From Hyphomicrobiales bacterium (GTDB lineage Bacteria > Pseudomonadota > Alphaproteobacteria > Rhizobiales > JACESI01), in NCBI GenBank assembly GCA_013911885.1, contig JACESI010000002.1, forward strand, positions 62,001 to 126,000: DNA of 64,000 nucleotides, read 5' to 3'. Numbering within the stretch: the first letter of the stretch is position 1; every line of letters starts with the position of its first letter. The notes under the pieces are model-generated. The model searched no databases. It was not told where the DNA came from and was given only the letters and a program-made list of their open reading frames with translations. The position numbers and the translations under genes were made by a program. This document shows, one piece after another, positions 17,266 to 25,159 of the stretch.

Positions 17266-17783
17266 GGCGGCGCGACCTGTTGGCCGGTGCGCTGGCCTTT
17301 GCTGCAACACCCGCTGCCGCTCGACCCTTGATGCCGCTGCACGAGACCCCGCGCGAGATGCTCTCGCCGCCCTTCGTGGATGGCGACGGGCGCGACCTGA
17401 CGCTGGCGGATTTCAGGGGCCGCGTGGTCCTGCTGAACATCTGGGCGACCTGGTGTGTTCCCTGTCGCGAAGAAATGCCCACGCTCGACCGTCTGCAGGC
17501 GCAGCTTGGCGGCGACGATTTCCACGTCCTGCCCCTGTCCATCGATCGGGCGGGGCTGAGGCCGGTGCGGCGCTTCTACGACGAAATCGGCATCCGACAT
17601 CTGGGCCAGTACCTCGCCGAGGACATCCGCGCGATGCTCGCCTTCGCCGTCATCGGGCTGCCCACGACCTTGCTGATCGACCGGCAGGGGCGCGAACGCG
17701 GCCGCCTGACGGGACCCGCCGAATGGGACAGCGCGGAGGCGATCGCACAATTCCAGACCATCATCGCTGAAAGGAACAGATGA
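17262..17783 (+). CDS. TlpA-like periplasmic thiol-disulfide oxidoreductase
   Basis: 173 residues with an RRRDLLAGALAFAATPAAA signal, perhaps Tat. The thioredoxin-like core has WATWCVPCREEMPTLDRL and the cis-proline VIGLPTTLLIDRQG. It is a second CxxC protein directly after the DsbE-like one, and probably reduces metal-binding cysteines of SCO or other partners, as TlpA does for ScoI. The partner assignment is by context. Four-base overlaps with both neighbours. Confidence 0.85.
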   Translation: MRRRDLLAGALAFAATPAAARPLMPLHETPREMLSPPFVDGDGRDLTLADFRGRVVLLNIWATWCVPCREEMPTLDRLQAQLGGDDFHVLPLSIDRAGLRPVRRFYDEIGIRHLGQYLAEDIRAMLAFAVIGLPTTLLIDRQGRERGRLTGPAEWDSAEAIAQFQTIIAERNR

Positions 17784-18061
17784 CCATGCCTGACACATCC
17801 TATGACCAAGGCGCCGCCCGACCAGGACGCTTTTCCATGGCCTTCGGGCGCCGCGGTCTCATCCTCGGCGCGATGGCGCTGATCGGCGCGGGGCTGTGGC
17901 TCAATTGGGGCTGGGTGGCCGCAATCGGCGCTGCCCCCTTGATCCTCGCGGTTGCGCCTTGCGCCGTCATGTGCGGGCTGGGGCTCTGCATGATGGGCGG
18001 TTCGAAGGCCTGCGCCGCCCAGAAGAGTTCGGACGGCGGTTCGGACGGCGCACGGGACTGA
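17780..18061 (+). CDS. Small two-TM membrane protein with cysteines
   Basis: 93 residues from ATG 17780 (MPD at 17786 is an alternative). Two hydrophobic helices (LILGAMALIGAGLWLNWGWVAAI and PLILAVAPCAVMCGLGLCMM) contain three cysteines plus one more in the tail (ACAAQ). The thiols within a helix suggest metal or redox function, but the family is not known to me. Coupled by ATGA to the TlpA-like gene. Confidence 0.55.
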   Translation: MTMPDTSYDQGAARPGRFSMAFGRRGLILGAMALIGAGLWLNWGWVAAIGAAPLILAVAPCAVMCGLGLCMMGGSKACAAQKSSDGGSDGARD

Positions 18062-18090
18062 TGCTCGCCCCACCAGAAGGACCCGATCCG

Positions 18091-18744
18091 ATGAACTCCG
18101 CTTCCAACACCGAAGGCTTGCGACGCATCCGGCGCCTGCTCTGGGCGGCCGTTGCCGGATCCGCCCTGGCTCTCGGCAGTGCCGTTCTCTGGCGCGCCCT
18201 CATCCCATCCGACCTGCCGGCGCCCCGCGTAACGGGCGAGGCCGCAATCATTAACGCCTACACTTTGACCGATCATACCGGACGATTGGTGACGGCGGAC
18301 AGCTTCGACGGCCAGTGGCAACTGGTGTTCTTCGGTTTCACATTCTGTCCCGACATCTGTCCGACCACGCTCGCCTACATGGCCAGCGTGATGGACATCC
18401 TCGGACCGCAGGCTGACCGGCTCGCACCGATCTTTGTCACCGTCGACCCGGCGCGCGACACCGTCGAGATCATGGCGGAATATGTAGCGGCGTTCCATCC
18501 GCAGCTGATCGGCCTCACGGGAACCGAGGCACAGATCGACGAGGCCGCCGGCAATTTCCGCGTCTGGTACGAGCGATCCGAGCATTCAACCGCGCCCGAT
18601 GGCTATCTGATGGCGCATTCCGGCTACATCTACCTGATGCGCCCCGACGGCGGCTTCGACTCGGTCTACCGGGAAGGCGATCAGCCGCCGGAGGCGCTCG
18701 CCGACGAGATTTTCATGCGTATCGAGAGGGACGAAAGATCCTGA
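18091..18744 (+). CDS. SCO1/SenC family copper chaperone (copy 1)
   Basis: 217 residues from ATG 18091; AGAAGG lies ten bases upstream, and ATG 18061 is the alternative. An N-terminal TM anchor is followed by a thioredoxin-like domain with the copper-binding CxxxC in FTFCPDICPTT and the conserved His in MAHSGYIYLM. IFVTVDPARDT is the SCO signature. The protein delivers copper to the CuA centre of cytochrome oxidase or acts in thiol redox. It overlaps the PCuAC gene by one base, a pairing often seen in copper delivery. Confidence 0.93.
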   Translation: MNSASNTEGLRRIRRLLWAAVAGSALALGSAVLWRALIPSDLPAPRVTGEAAIINAYTLTDHTGRLVTADSFDGQWQLVFFGFTFCPDICPTTLAYMASVMDILGPQADRLAPIFVTVDPARDTVEIMAEYVAAFHPQLIGLTGTEAQIDEAAGNFRVWYERSEHSTAPDGYLMAHSGYIYLMRPDGGFDSVYREGDQPPEALADEIFMRIERDERS

Positions 18745-19184
18745 TGAAGCTTTTTCTTGCCGCGGCCTTTATCGCCGCATTTCCCGCAGCCGCGCTGGCG
18801 GATGTTTCAGTCAGCGACCCCTGGGCGCGGGCCAGCATTCTCGCGTCCCGCCCGGGGGCGGCCTACCTCACTCTGCGCAGCGATGCGGACGACCGACTGC
18901 TGTCCGCGACGACGCCGGTTGCGGATCACGTGATGATCCACGCCTCCGAGACAGATGCGGATTCAGTCACGCGCATGATCCATCTCGACGCGCTCGATCT
19001 GGAGGCAGGACAGACGGTTCGGTTTGCCCCCGGCGGGATGCATCTGATGTTGATGGGGCTCGCGGGCAAGCTCGATGAAGGCGCCTCGTTTTGGCTGACG
19101 CTGACCTTCGAGCAAGCGGGCGCGATCACCGTGGAGGTCCCCGTGCTGGGAGTTGCAGCGTCCGGACCGGAGGTGGAGCCATGA
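18744..19184 (+). CDS. PCuAC family periplasmic copper chaperone (copy 1)
   Basis: 146 residues: a signal peptide (AAAFIAAFPAAALA), then the PCuAC fold with DPWARAS, a VMIHASETD...MIH segment and FAPGGMHLMLMGL. These match the H(M)X10MX21HXM copper(I) ligand pattern. The protein would extract or pass copper to SCO. Overlap with both neighbours is one and four bases. Confidence 0.93.
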   Translation: MKLFLAAAFIAAFPAAALADVSVSDPWARASILASRPGAAYLTLRSDADDRLLSATTPVADHVMIHASETDADSVTRMIHLDALDLEAGQTVRFAPGGMHLMLMGLAGKLDEGASFWLTLTFEQAGAITVEVPVLGVAASGPEVEP

Positions 19185-19795
19185 GGCTGCCTGCTCTTGT
19201 CGCCCTGTTCCTCCTCGCGGGCGCGGCACCGGCCGCCGCGCACCATCCCGGCGACCGTCTCGACGAAGTGATGGCGGAGAAGGAGTCGGCCTTCGAGCCC
19301 ACGGACGAGCGCCGCATGCCGCCGCTGGCGCTCACCGGAGCGGACGGCGCCAGCCTAGATCTGTCGGGGCTTGCCGACCGTATCGTGGTGCTCAGTTTCC
19401 GGCCAGATGGGTGCGACGCGCCCTGCGCAGATCAGCAGGCGCTTCTGCAGGAGGTTCTCGATGCGGTGAACGTCACGCCGATGCGCGACATGGTCCAGTT
19501 CCTCACCGTGGGCGGTGACGTAGCGCCCGATCCGGACGGGGAGGCCGCGAACTGGCGGTCCGTCATGCCCACTAACGAAACGGTGGAGGCAGCTGCCGCG
19601 GCCTTCGCGGCGCTCTCCGCTCGAGGGACGGATGCGCCCATGGTCCATGTCATCGGTCGGGGCGGGCGTCATGCCGGCATTTTCCACGGCGCAGGGTTCG
19701 GGCGCATCAACCTGGTGCTCTACATCAACGGCCTGACCAACGCGCCGCCGCCTGAACCCGGACTGCTGGACCGACTGTTCGGGGCGTTCCGATGA
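19181..19795 (+). CDS. SCO-like thioredoxin-fold protein
   Basis: 204 residues from ATG 19181; the ORF-track start at 19091 lies inside PCuAC. A signal peptide (LVALFLLAGAAPAAAHH) precedes a divergent SCO-like fold. CDAPC (C-x3-C) replaces the CPxxC of SCO, and a His-rich part (VHVIGRGGRHAGIFHGAGF) near the C-terminus may supply the His ligand. A long acidic linker is unusual. It probably binds copper, but the ligand set is not that of canonical SCO and the family is not exactly known. Confidence 0.7.
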   Translation: MRLPALVALFLLAGAAPAAAHHPGDRLDEVMAEKESAFEPTDERRMPPLALTGADGASLDLSGLADRIVVLSFRPDGCDAPCADQQALLQEVLDAVNVTPMRDMVQFLTVGGDVAPDPDGEAANWRSVMPTNETVEAAAAAFAALSARGTDAPMVHVIGRGGRHAGIFHGAGFGRINLVLYINGLTNAPPPEPGLLDRLFGAFR

Positions 19796-20292
19796 CAGCG
19801 GGGCCGCAGACCGGCGCGGCGCCGGGACGGGACTGGCTCAGTGCGTTGCGTCGTTACCTCGTCTTCGCCGCCATTGCGCACGCGGTCTGGGAATTCACGC
19901 ACCTGCCGCTCTACTCGATCTGGCTCACCGGGACCCCGGGCGAACTCGTCTTTGCGGCGGTCCACTGCACGGGCGGCGACATACTGATCACGCTCAGCAC
20001 GATCATGCTGTCGCTCTGCGTGTTCGGCAGCGCGGATTGGCCCCATATTCGCTGGCACCGCGTGCTTTGGGGCGCGGTGATCTTCGACGTCGCCTACACG
20101 ATCTTCAGCGAGTGGCTGAACATCGAGCTGCGCGAGGCCTGGGCCTATCGCGAGATGATGCCGGTGATCCCAGTGATCGACGCGGGGCTGAGCCCGATCC
20201 TGCAATGGATCGTCATCCCGGTCGTCGGCTATTGCTGGGCCACCGGAGTCCGGCCGTGGCGGCGCGATTATGTGGAGGTCGCGCATGGCTGA
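19792..20292 (+). CDS. Uncharacterised integral membrane protein
   Basis: 166 residues with four or five predicted hydrophobic segments (YLVFAAIAHAVWEFTHLPLY, ILITLSTIMLSLCVFG, VLWGAVIFDVAYTIFSEWL, ILQWIVIPVVGYCWA). No family motif is recognised. His and Trp residues near the first helix (AHAVWEFTHLP) may be structural. The gene overlaps the SCO-like gene by four bases and CcdA by eight, so it is translated within the operon. Confidence 0.6.
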   Translation: MTAGPQTGAAPGRDWLSALRRYLVFAAIAHAVWEFTHLPLYSIWLTGTPGELVFAAVHCTGGDILITLSTIMLSLCVFGSADWPHIRWHRVLWGAVIFDVAYTIFSEWLNIELREAWAYREMMPVIPVIDAGLSPILQWIVIPVVGYCWATGVRPWRRDYVEVAHG

Positions 20293-21013
20293 CCTATCGC
20301 TTCTCGGAATGACTGCGGCTCTGCTGGCCGGGGCGATCTCCTTCGCATCGCCCTGCGTCCTGCCGCTGGTTCCGGGCTACGTGTCCTACATCGCCGGAAG
20401 GACGGCAACAAGCGGCGTAGCGTCCGGCCGGTCACAGACGCTTTGGTTCAGCTTCTGCTTCGTCCTCGGCTTCTCGACCATATTCATGATCCTCGGCGCG
20501 TCCGCGACGGCCCTCGGACAAGCGCTGCTGCAGTGGCGCTACGAGCTCAATCTCGTCGGCGGCGGCATCGTGATCCTGTTCGGGCTCTTCATGATCGGCG
20601 CGGCGCGGATCGGCGCCATGCAGCGGGATCTGCGCTTCCATCTCGACATTCCCGGCGGCAGGCCCGCCGCATCCTACGTGCTGGGGCTCGCCTTCGGTTT
20701 CGGCTGGACCCCGTGTATCGGCCCCATACTCGGCGCGATCCTGACCGCCAGCGCAGCGAGCGCAACGGTGGGCCAAGGTGTGGCACTGCTTGCGTTCTAC
20801 TCCGCGGGACTGGGCGTGCCGTTCCTGATCGTGGCGGGTTTCACCGACAGGCTCGCCGGCCGATTGCGGGGCGTCGGACGGATCGGGCGTCGGCTGCACC
20901 AGGGCGCGGGCGCGGTCATGGTTCTGATGGGAGTGGCGATGATGACAGGCCAACTCAGTGCAATGTCCTACTGGCTTCTGGACGCCTTTCCCGCTCTGGG
21001 GCGCATCGGATGA
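20285..21013 (+). CDS. ccdA: CcdA-type cytochrome c biogenesis / thiol transporter
   Basis: 242 residues from ATG 20285. The first helices carry the CcdA/DsbD-beta motif FASPCVLPLVPGYVSYIAG, and the second half carries FGFGWTPCIGPILGAIL, so the two membrane cysteines of the CcdA family are present. It would carry reducing equivalents from the cytoplasm to periplasmic thioredoxin-like proteins, here plausibly the DsbE-like, TlpA-like and SCO proteins of the same operon. It ends the plus-strand run. Confidence 0.9.
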   Translation: MADLSLLGMTAALLAGAISFASPCVLPLVPGYVSYIAGRTATSGVASGRSQTLWFSFCFVLGFSTIFMILGASATALGQALLQWRYELNLVGGGIVILFGLFMIGAARIGAMQRDLRFHLDIPGGRPAASYVLGLAFGFGWTPCIGPILGAILTASAASATVGQGVALLAFYSAGLGVPFLIVAGFTDRLAGRLRGVGRIGRRLHQGAGAVMVLMGVAMMTGQLSAMSYWLLDAFPALGRIG

Positions 21014-21317
21014 TTGCGGACAAGGACTGCACGCTGGAAGCGACAGCCCGCAAAACCGCCAGAAGCGGTCGATGCGCCGGGAGAGTTCGCCGAACGGGAA
21101 GACATTACCCTTGAAATCTCCGAGGCCGAGTTTCGCAGCACCCCTATTGGTCGTGCGCGCGTCGAAAACCGGGGGTAATGCCCGTCGCGTTCCTCCCTGA
21201 CTATACTTTTCCCACTTTTGACCTAATCTTCCGGGACCTGATCGTGCCGTCGGCCAAGGCTCATCGGCGCGGGCCTGTGCTCGCCTTTGACCAGTCGACG
21301 AGCGTTGGGCCTGCCGA
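21014..21317. other. Intergenic region between convergent copper clusters
   Basis: About 300 bases between ccdA (+) and the DUF411 gene (-). The only ORFs are short shadows. I see no tRNA, strong terminator or recognisable protein. The region is less uniformly GC-rich than its neighbours (around ACTATACTTTTCCCAC), so it may be decayed DNA where the two convergent gene sets were joined. Confidence 0.4.
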
Positions 21318-21794
21318 TCAGGCAGCGGAATAGCTGGTATAGATATCGGTTGAGCCGTCGCGCCGGATGAGGAACACCTCATAGGCTTCACGTTCGCTTT
21401 CAGGTCCCATCCCGGGTGAGCCGTAAGGCATCCCCGGAACGGCAAGCCCGACGGCGTCCGGCCGCTCAGCGAGCAGCCGGCGGATGTCAGCAGCGGGAAC
21501 ATGGCCTTCGAGCACATAGCCTTCAACCATTCCTGTGTGGCAGGAGATCATCCTTTGTGGCACGCCTACTTCGGCCTTGTAGGACATAAGCAGCGTGCCG
21601 TAGCGCTCCTCGTCCGTCACGGTGAAGCCCTCATTCCGAAGATAGGTCACCCAGGCATTGCAACACCCGCAACCGGTCCCCTTGACGACATGGATCGCAG
21701 TGCTGGCGCTTTGCACCGGGCTGGCGGCGAAGGCTGCGATGGCAAGTCCGGACAGGAGTGTTGTTCGGCGGGTCAGATGGGAGGCGCGTGTCAT
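21318..21794 (-). CDS. DUF411 periplasmic metal-binding protein (copy 2)
   Basis: 158 residues with a basic, possibly Tat-like, N-terminus (LTRRTTLLSGLAIAAFAA). The motif KGTGCGCCNAWVTYLRNEGF and later ISCHTGMVEGYVLEGHVPAADI plus VPGMPYGSPGM identify DUF411. It is clearly diverged from the copy at 15.5 kb. It lies downstream of the SCO gene on the same strand. Confidence 0.88.
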   Translation of the reverse strand: MTRASHLTRRTTLLSGLAIAAFAASPVQSASTAIHVVKGTGCGCCNAWVTYLRNEGFTVTDEERYGTLLMSYKAEVGVPQRMISCHTGMVEGYVLEGHVPAADIRRLLAERPDAVGLAVPGMPYGSPGMGPESEREAYEVFLIRRDGSTDIYTSYSAA

Positions 21795-21822
21795 GTGGTT
21801 CTCCTAAAAACAAGTGTCGATA

Positions 21823-22422
21823 TCAGGCAAACAGCCTGCGGATTTTCGGCAGGGCGAAACGGCGGTCCTCGTGGTAGTCGATGATGCTGGCAAAGCGACC
21901 GTCGGCGTGAAACAGGAACACACCAGCGGTGTGGTCCATTGTGTAGTCGCTGCCCTGCGGCACCTTTTCAAACCGGGCGCGGAAGCCTGCAACGGCGCGT
22001 TCAACCTCGGCCAGAGGGCCGGTCAGGCCGTTGATGCGGGGATCGAAGCTCGACAGGTAGTCGGCCAGAACTTGTTGCGTATCGCGCTCGGGATCGACCG
22101 AGATGAAAACGGTGTTCAGGCCATCGGCGTCGGGGCCAAGCTCTTCGAGCCAGCCCGAAATGTCGCTGAGCGTGGTCGGGCAGACATCGGGGCACCAGGT
22201 GAAGCCAAAGAAGGCCATCGTCGGGCGACCGATCCAGTCCGCCGGGCGCACGGCCTCACCGTGATGGCTGGTCAGAGCAAAATTCATTTCGCTGATGGGC
22301 AAAGGCAGCAGCGCCGCTGGAGACTGCACCCGGTTGCGGCTTTGCCACCAACCAAGGCCGAGCGTGAAGGCCAGTGCTGCGCTCGCGCCCGCAAGACCAA
22401 GGATCAGTTGGCGTCGTCGCAA
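21823..22422 (-). CDS. SCO1/SenC family protein (copy 2)
   Basis: 199 residues with an N-terminal anchor or Tat-like signal (MRRRQLILGLAGASAALAF). The copper motif is FTWCPDVCPTTLSD, the SCO signature FISVDPERDT is present, and the His lies in DYTMDHTAGVFLF. Its start overlaps the upstream PCuAC gene by 19 bases. It is one of three canonical SCO proteins in 6 kb. Confidence 0.92.
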   Translation of the reverse strand: MRRRQLILGLAGASAALAFTLGLGWWQSRNRVQSPAALLPLPISEMNFALTSHHGEAVRPADWIGRPTMAFFGFTWCPDVCPTTLSDISGWLEELGPDADGLNTVFISVDPERDTQQVLADYLSSFDPRINGLTGPLAEVERAVAGFRARFEKVPQGSDYTMDHTAGVFLFHADGRFASIIDYHEDRRFALPKIRRLFA

Positions 22423-22874
22423 TCCGGCCCCTCCGCGCGCAGGGACAGAACCTCGACGTTGACGACGATCTCGCCCGCGTTCTGGAAGCTCAGCGTCATC
22501 GGGAAGCTGTCGCCTTCCTTCAGCGCCATCGTCAGACCCATGAGCATGCCGTGGTAGCCGCCGGGGGCCAGCGCGACACTCTGGCCCGCCGCAACAGGGA
22601 TCGACATGGCATGCGGCATCGAGGCAACGCCGTCGGTCACCACGGATTCGTGCAGCATCGGCATCCCAGCCGCAGGGGTGGCAATGCTGACAAGCGCATC
22701 ATCCGTGTCGCCGCTATTGGTGATCTCGACATAGAACACGCCCGGCCGCGCCGCGCCGATTGTCGCCTTGGACCAGGCGTGTTCGATGGTCAGGTCACCA
22801 AGCGTAAAGGTCTCGCAGGCCAGCAAGGGAGTCGCGAACAGGGCGATGACAGTGGACAGGATCAGGGGTTTCAT
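22404..22874 (-). CDS. PCuAC family copper chaperone (copy 2)
   Basis: 156 residues from ATG 22874 (the 22883 GTG start is not needed). A signal peptide (STVIALFATPLLACE) precedes the PCuAC fold with MPMLHESVVTDGVASMPHAM and LAPGGYHGMLMGL, the Met/His copper ligand set. A CDD tail with a Cys at the end is unusual. It lies between two SCO genes on the minus strand. Confidence 0.9.
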   Translation of the reverse strand: MKPLILSTVIALFATPLLACETFTLGDLTIEHAWSKATIGAARPGVFYVEITNSGDTDDALVSIATPAAGMPMLHESVVTDGVASMPHAMSIPVAAGQSVALAPGGYHGMLMGLTMALKEGDSFPMTLSFQNAGEIVVNVEVLSLRAEGPDCDDAN

Positions 22875-22879
22875 GGGGC

Positions 22880-23473
22880 TCACAATCTTGATTGAAGGTC
22901 GGTCAGGATGTCGGTGGCGGGTGTGCCGTAGGTGAACTGACGCAACCAGTCGCCTGTCGGTCCGATGAGGTAGAGTGCCGGGCTGTGCGACATGGTGTAG
23001 CCGTCTGGTGCGACGGCATCGTCCTCGCGCGCGTAGTAGATGTGGAAACTGTCTGCCGCAGCGCGGGTCTGCGCCTCGTCCCCGGCAAGCCCGATGATCG
23101 ACGGGTGGAACGCCGCTGTGAACTCGGCCAGTCCCAGCCTGCGGTCCCGTTCGGGGTCAATGGAGATGAACAGAGGCTGGACCTTGCCTGCGTCGTCGCC
23201 CAGATCGTCCATCACCTGCGCCACTTCGGCAAGCGTTGTCGGGCAAACGTCCGGGCAGTTGGTGAATCCGAAGAAGACCAGAAGATGCTTGCCCGCAAAC
23301 TCCGAGGGCATACGCATACGCCCCTCGGGATCCGGCAGCGTGAAGGTTGGCCGGAAGGCAGCTTGTGGGAGGGCTTCCGGCGCTCGGTTTGACTGAAGCA
23401 CCAGCAGCCCATAGGCCAGCGCGGCACACCCCGCCGCCGCCCAAAGGATTTTCTGTAGCCTTGTCAAACGCAT
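22880..23473 (-). CDS. SCO1/SenC family protein (copy 3)
   Basis: 197 residues with one N-terminal TM helix (ILWAAAGCAALAYGLLVL). The copper site is FTNCPDVCPTTLAEV, the signature FISIDPERDR is present, and the His is in YTMSHSPALYLIG. It starts the minus-strand copper set SCO-PCuAC-SCO-DUF411, with five bases to the PCuAC start. Promoter sequences should lie in the 145 bases up to the ABC permease gene, where I see nothing definite. Confidence 0.92.
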   Translation of the reverse strand: MRLTRLQKILWAAAGCAALAYGLLVLQSNRAPEALPQAAFRPTFTLPDPEGRMRMPSEFAGKHLLVFFGFTNCPDVCPTTLAEVAQVMDDLGDDAGKVQPLFISIDPERDRRLGLAEFTAAFHPSIIGLAGDEAQTRAAADSFHIYYAREDDAVAPDGYTMSHSPALYLIGPTGDWLRQFTYGTPATDILTDLQSRL

Positions 23474-23618
23474 CCCGGATGATCCTGTCTTGCAGACAAG
23501 CGTCGTAAACCCTCCAACGACTTGAGCGTCAAGCCGGAAGCTGCCAACGCAATCGGTCGTGAGCCGCCTGGGCGACCGATCGCCGGTGCGATGGTCGCAT
23601 CAGGCGCGAAGCGGATAC

Positions 23619-24377
23619 TCACGAGAAACGGCGTCGCAGTGCGACGTTGAACGCCTCGATTGCAACGACCATGACAATGACCGCCAGCGTGACGCTCGCT
23701 GCCTTGTCGTACTGGAAAGAGCGCACATAGGTCTGGATGTAGAAGCCGATGCCACCGGCCCCGACGATGCCGAGGATCAGCGATTCCCGCAGGTTAAGTT
23801 CGAACCGGAAGATGGTGTCGCGGGCGATCACCGGCGCCATCTGCGGCCAGATCGCGTGGCGCAAGCGCGCGAGCGGCCCGGCGCCCGCGCTCTCCAGTGC
23901 GGCGATCGGCCCACGGGCGACCCCATCGATGGCCTCGGCATAGAATTTCGCCAGCATGCCCGTCGCATGGAAGGCCACCGCGATGATACCGGGCAGCGGA
24001 CCCAGACCCACCGCGCCTACCATCAGCATGGCGACGAGAATCAGGGGTATGGCGCGGATCAGTGCAAGAGTTGTCCGCACGGGGCGGTGGACGACGGGCG
24101 GCGCCATGGTTTCGGAGGCAAGGACGCCGAGTGGCCCCGACAGGAGTACAGCGCCGAGCGTTCCGAGGATCGCGATGCGCAGCGTCTCGGCGCTGCCCTT
24201 GAGGATCTCCTTCATCACACTCGGGTCCGGTGGAATCATCCGGTCTAGAAAATCCACGATGCGTGGTCCGGCTGAAAGGAGGCGAGAAAACTCCACGTCG
24301 GTAGTGGCCAGCGACCAGAGCACGGCCCCGGCGACCAGACCGCCCGCCGCGAAGCCGCCCCAACCCCGGCCTTCCAT
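23619..24377 (-). CDS. PhnE-type ABC transporter permease
   Basis: 252 residues from ATG 24377, which shares its A with the ATPase stop (TGATG). About six TM helices; the coupling helix region ALESAGAGPLARLRHAIWPQM fits the EAA motif of type I importer permeases, and RESLILGIVGAGGIGFYIQ is typical of the phosphonate/phosphite PhnE family. It forms the membrane channel for the PhnD-like receptor and PhnC-like ATPase of the same operon. Substrate is not readable from the sequence. Confidence 0.85.
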   Translation of the reverse strand: MEGRGWGGFAAGGLVAGAVLWSLATTDVEFSRLLSAGPRIVDFLDRMIPPDPSVMKEILKGSAETLRIAILGTLGAVLLSGPLGVLASETMAPPVVHRPVRTTLALIRAIPLILVAMLMVGAVGLGPLPGIIAVAFHATGMLAKFYAEAIDGVARGPIAALESAGAGPLARLRHAIWPQMAPVIARDTIFRFELNLRESLILGIVGAGGIGFYIQTYVRSFQYDKAASVTLAVIVMVVAIEAFNVALRRRFS

Positions 24378-25159
24378 CACAGCACCGCCTTCAGGCGGGG
24401 CTGAACGGCAACGGTCGCATCGTCATAGAGCCTTTCTGTCGTACTCTCGGTGAGTTCTGCCGTAGGCGCGTCGAAAACGATCCGCCCGTTGCGCATGCCC
24501 ACGATCCTTTGCGCGAAACGGCGTGCGAGGTCGGGCTGGTGAGAGGAAAAGACCGTCGTTGCACCGCGCCGCCGCGCGGCCTCGGTCAGCAGAGACAGGA
24601 TTTCGGCCGCGCGCACGGGATCAAGGTTACTCACCGGTTCGTCGGCAAGGATCAGACGTGGCTCCTGCGCGAGGCAGCGTGCGATGGCGACGCGCTGCCG
24701 CTGGCCGCCACTGAGACTGTCCACCCGTCGCTCAGCCAGGTCGGCAATGCCGCAATCAGTCAACGCCGCGTGCGCAACCGCAAGATCGTCTTTCGAGGGC
24801 CTCCCGAACAGGGCTCGCAATGGACTCATGCGGCCAAGCCTGCCATTCAGCACATTACGCAGAACGCTCGAGCGTTCGACCAGAGCGAAGTCCTGAAAGA
24901 TGAATCCTGTATCTGCCCGGTGCGCGCGCGGCGGCGCACGGTCCGGATCGAGCGCGTCGCCCAGGACCGAGACGCGGCCGCGCCAGCCCCTCAGGCGACC
25001 ATCGAGCAGCGTCAGCAGTGTCGTCTTGCCTGCACCCGAAGGTCCGATCAGCGCGAGGGCCTCGCCGGGCGGTATCGACAACGACACCTGATCCAGCGTC
25101 GGCAATCCCGATCCGTCATGCGAAAAGCATAGCTCGTCAATGCGCACGACCGAACTCAT
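24377..25159 (-). CDS. PhnC-type ABC transporter ATP-binding protein
   Basis: 260 residues. Walker A GPSGAGKTTLL (about residue 40), Q-loop FIFQDFALVER, ABC signature LSGGQRQRVAIARCL, Walker B RLILADEPVSNLDP and the H-loop FSSHQPD are all intact. The closest subfamily by pattern is PhnC. The gene overlaps the receptor by four bases and the permease by one, so the three are translationally coupled. Confidence 0.88.
   Translation of the reverse strand: MSSVVRIDELCFSHDGSGLPTLDQVSLSIPPGEALALIGPSGAGKTTLLTLLDGRLRGWRGRVSVLGDALDPDRAPPRAHRADTGFIFQDFALVERSSVLRNVLNGRLGRMSPLRALFGRPSKDDLAVAHAALTDCGIADLAERRVDSLSGGQRQRVAIARCLAQEPRLILADEPVSNLDPVRAAEILSLLTEAARRRGATTVFSSHQPDLARRFAQRIVGMRNGRIVFDAPTAELTESTTERLYDDATVAVQPRLKAVL

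Noticed and set aside
20432-21526. 364-aa minus-strand ORF across ccdA and the intergenic region
   Set aside because: Opposite ccdA, which has the CcdA motifs; the intergenic part has no known domain.
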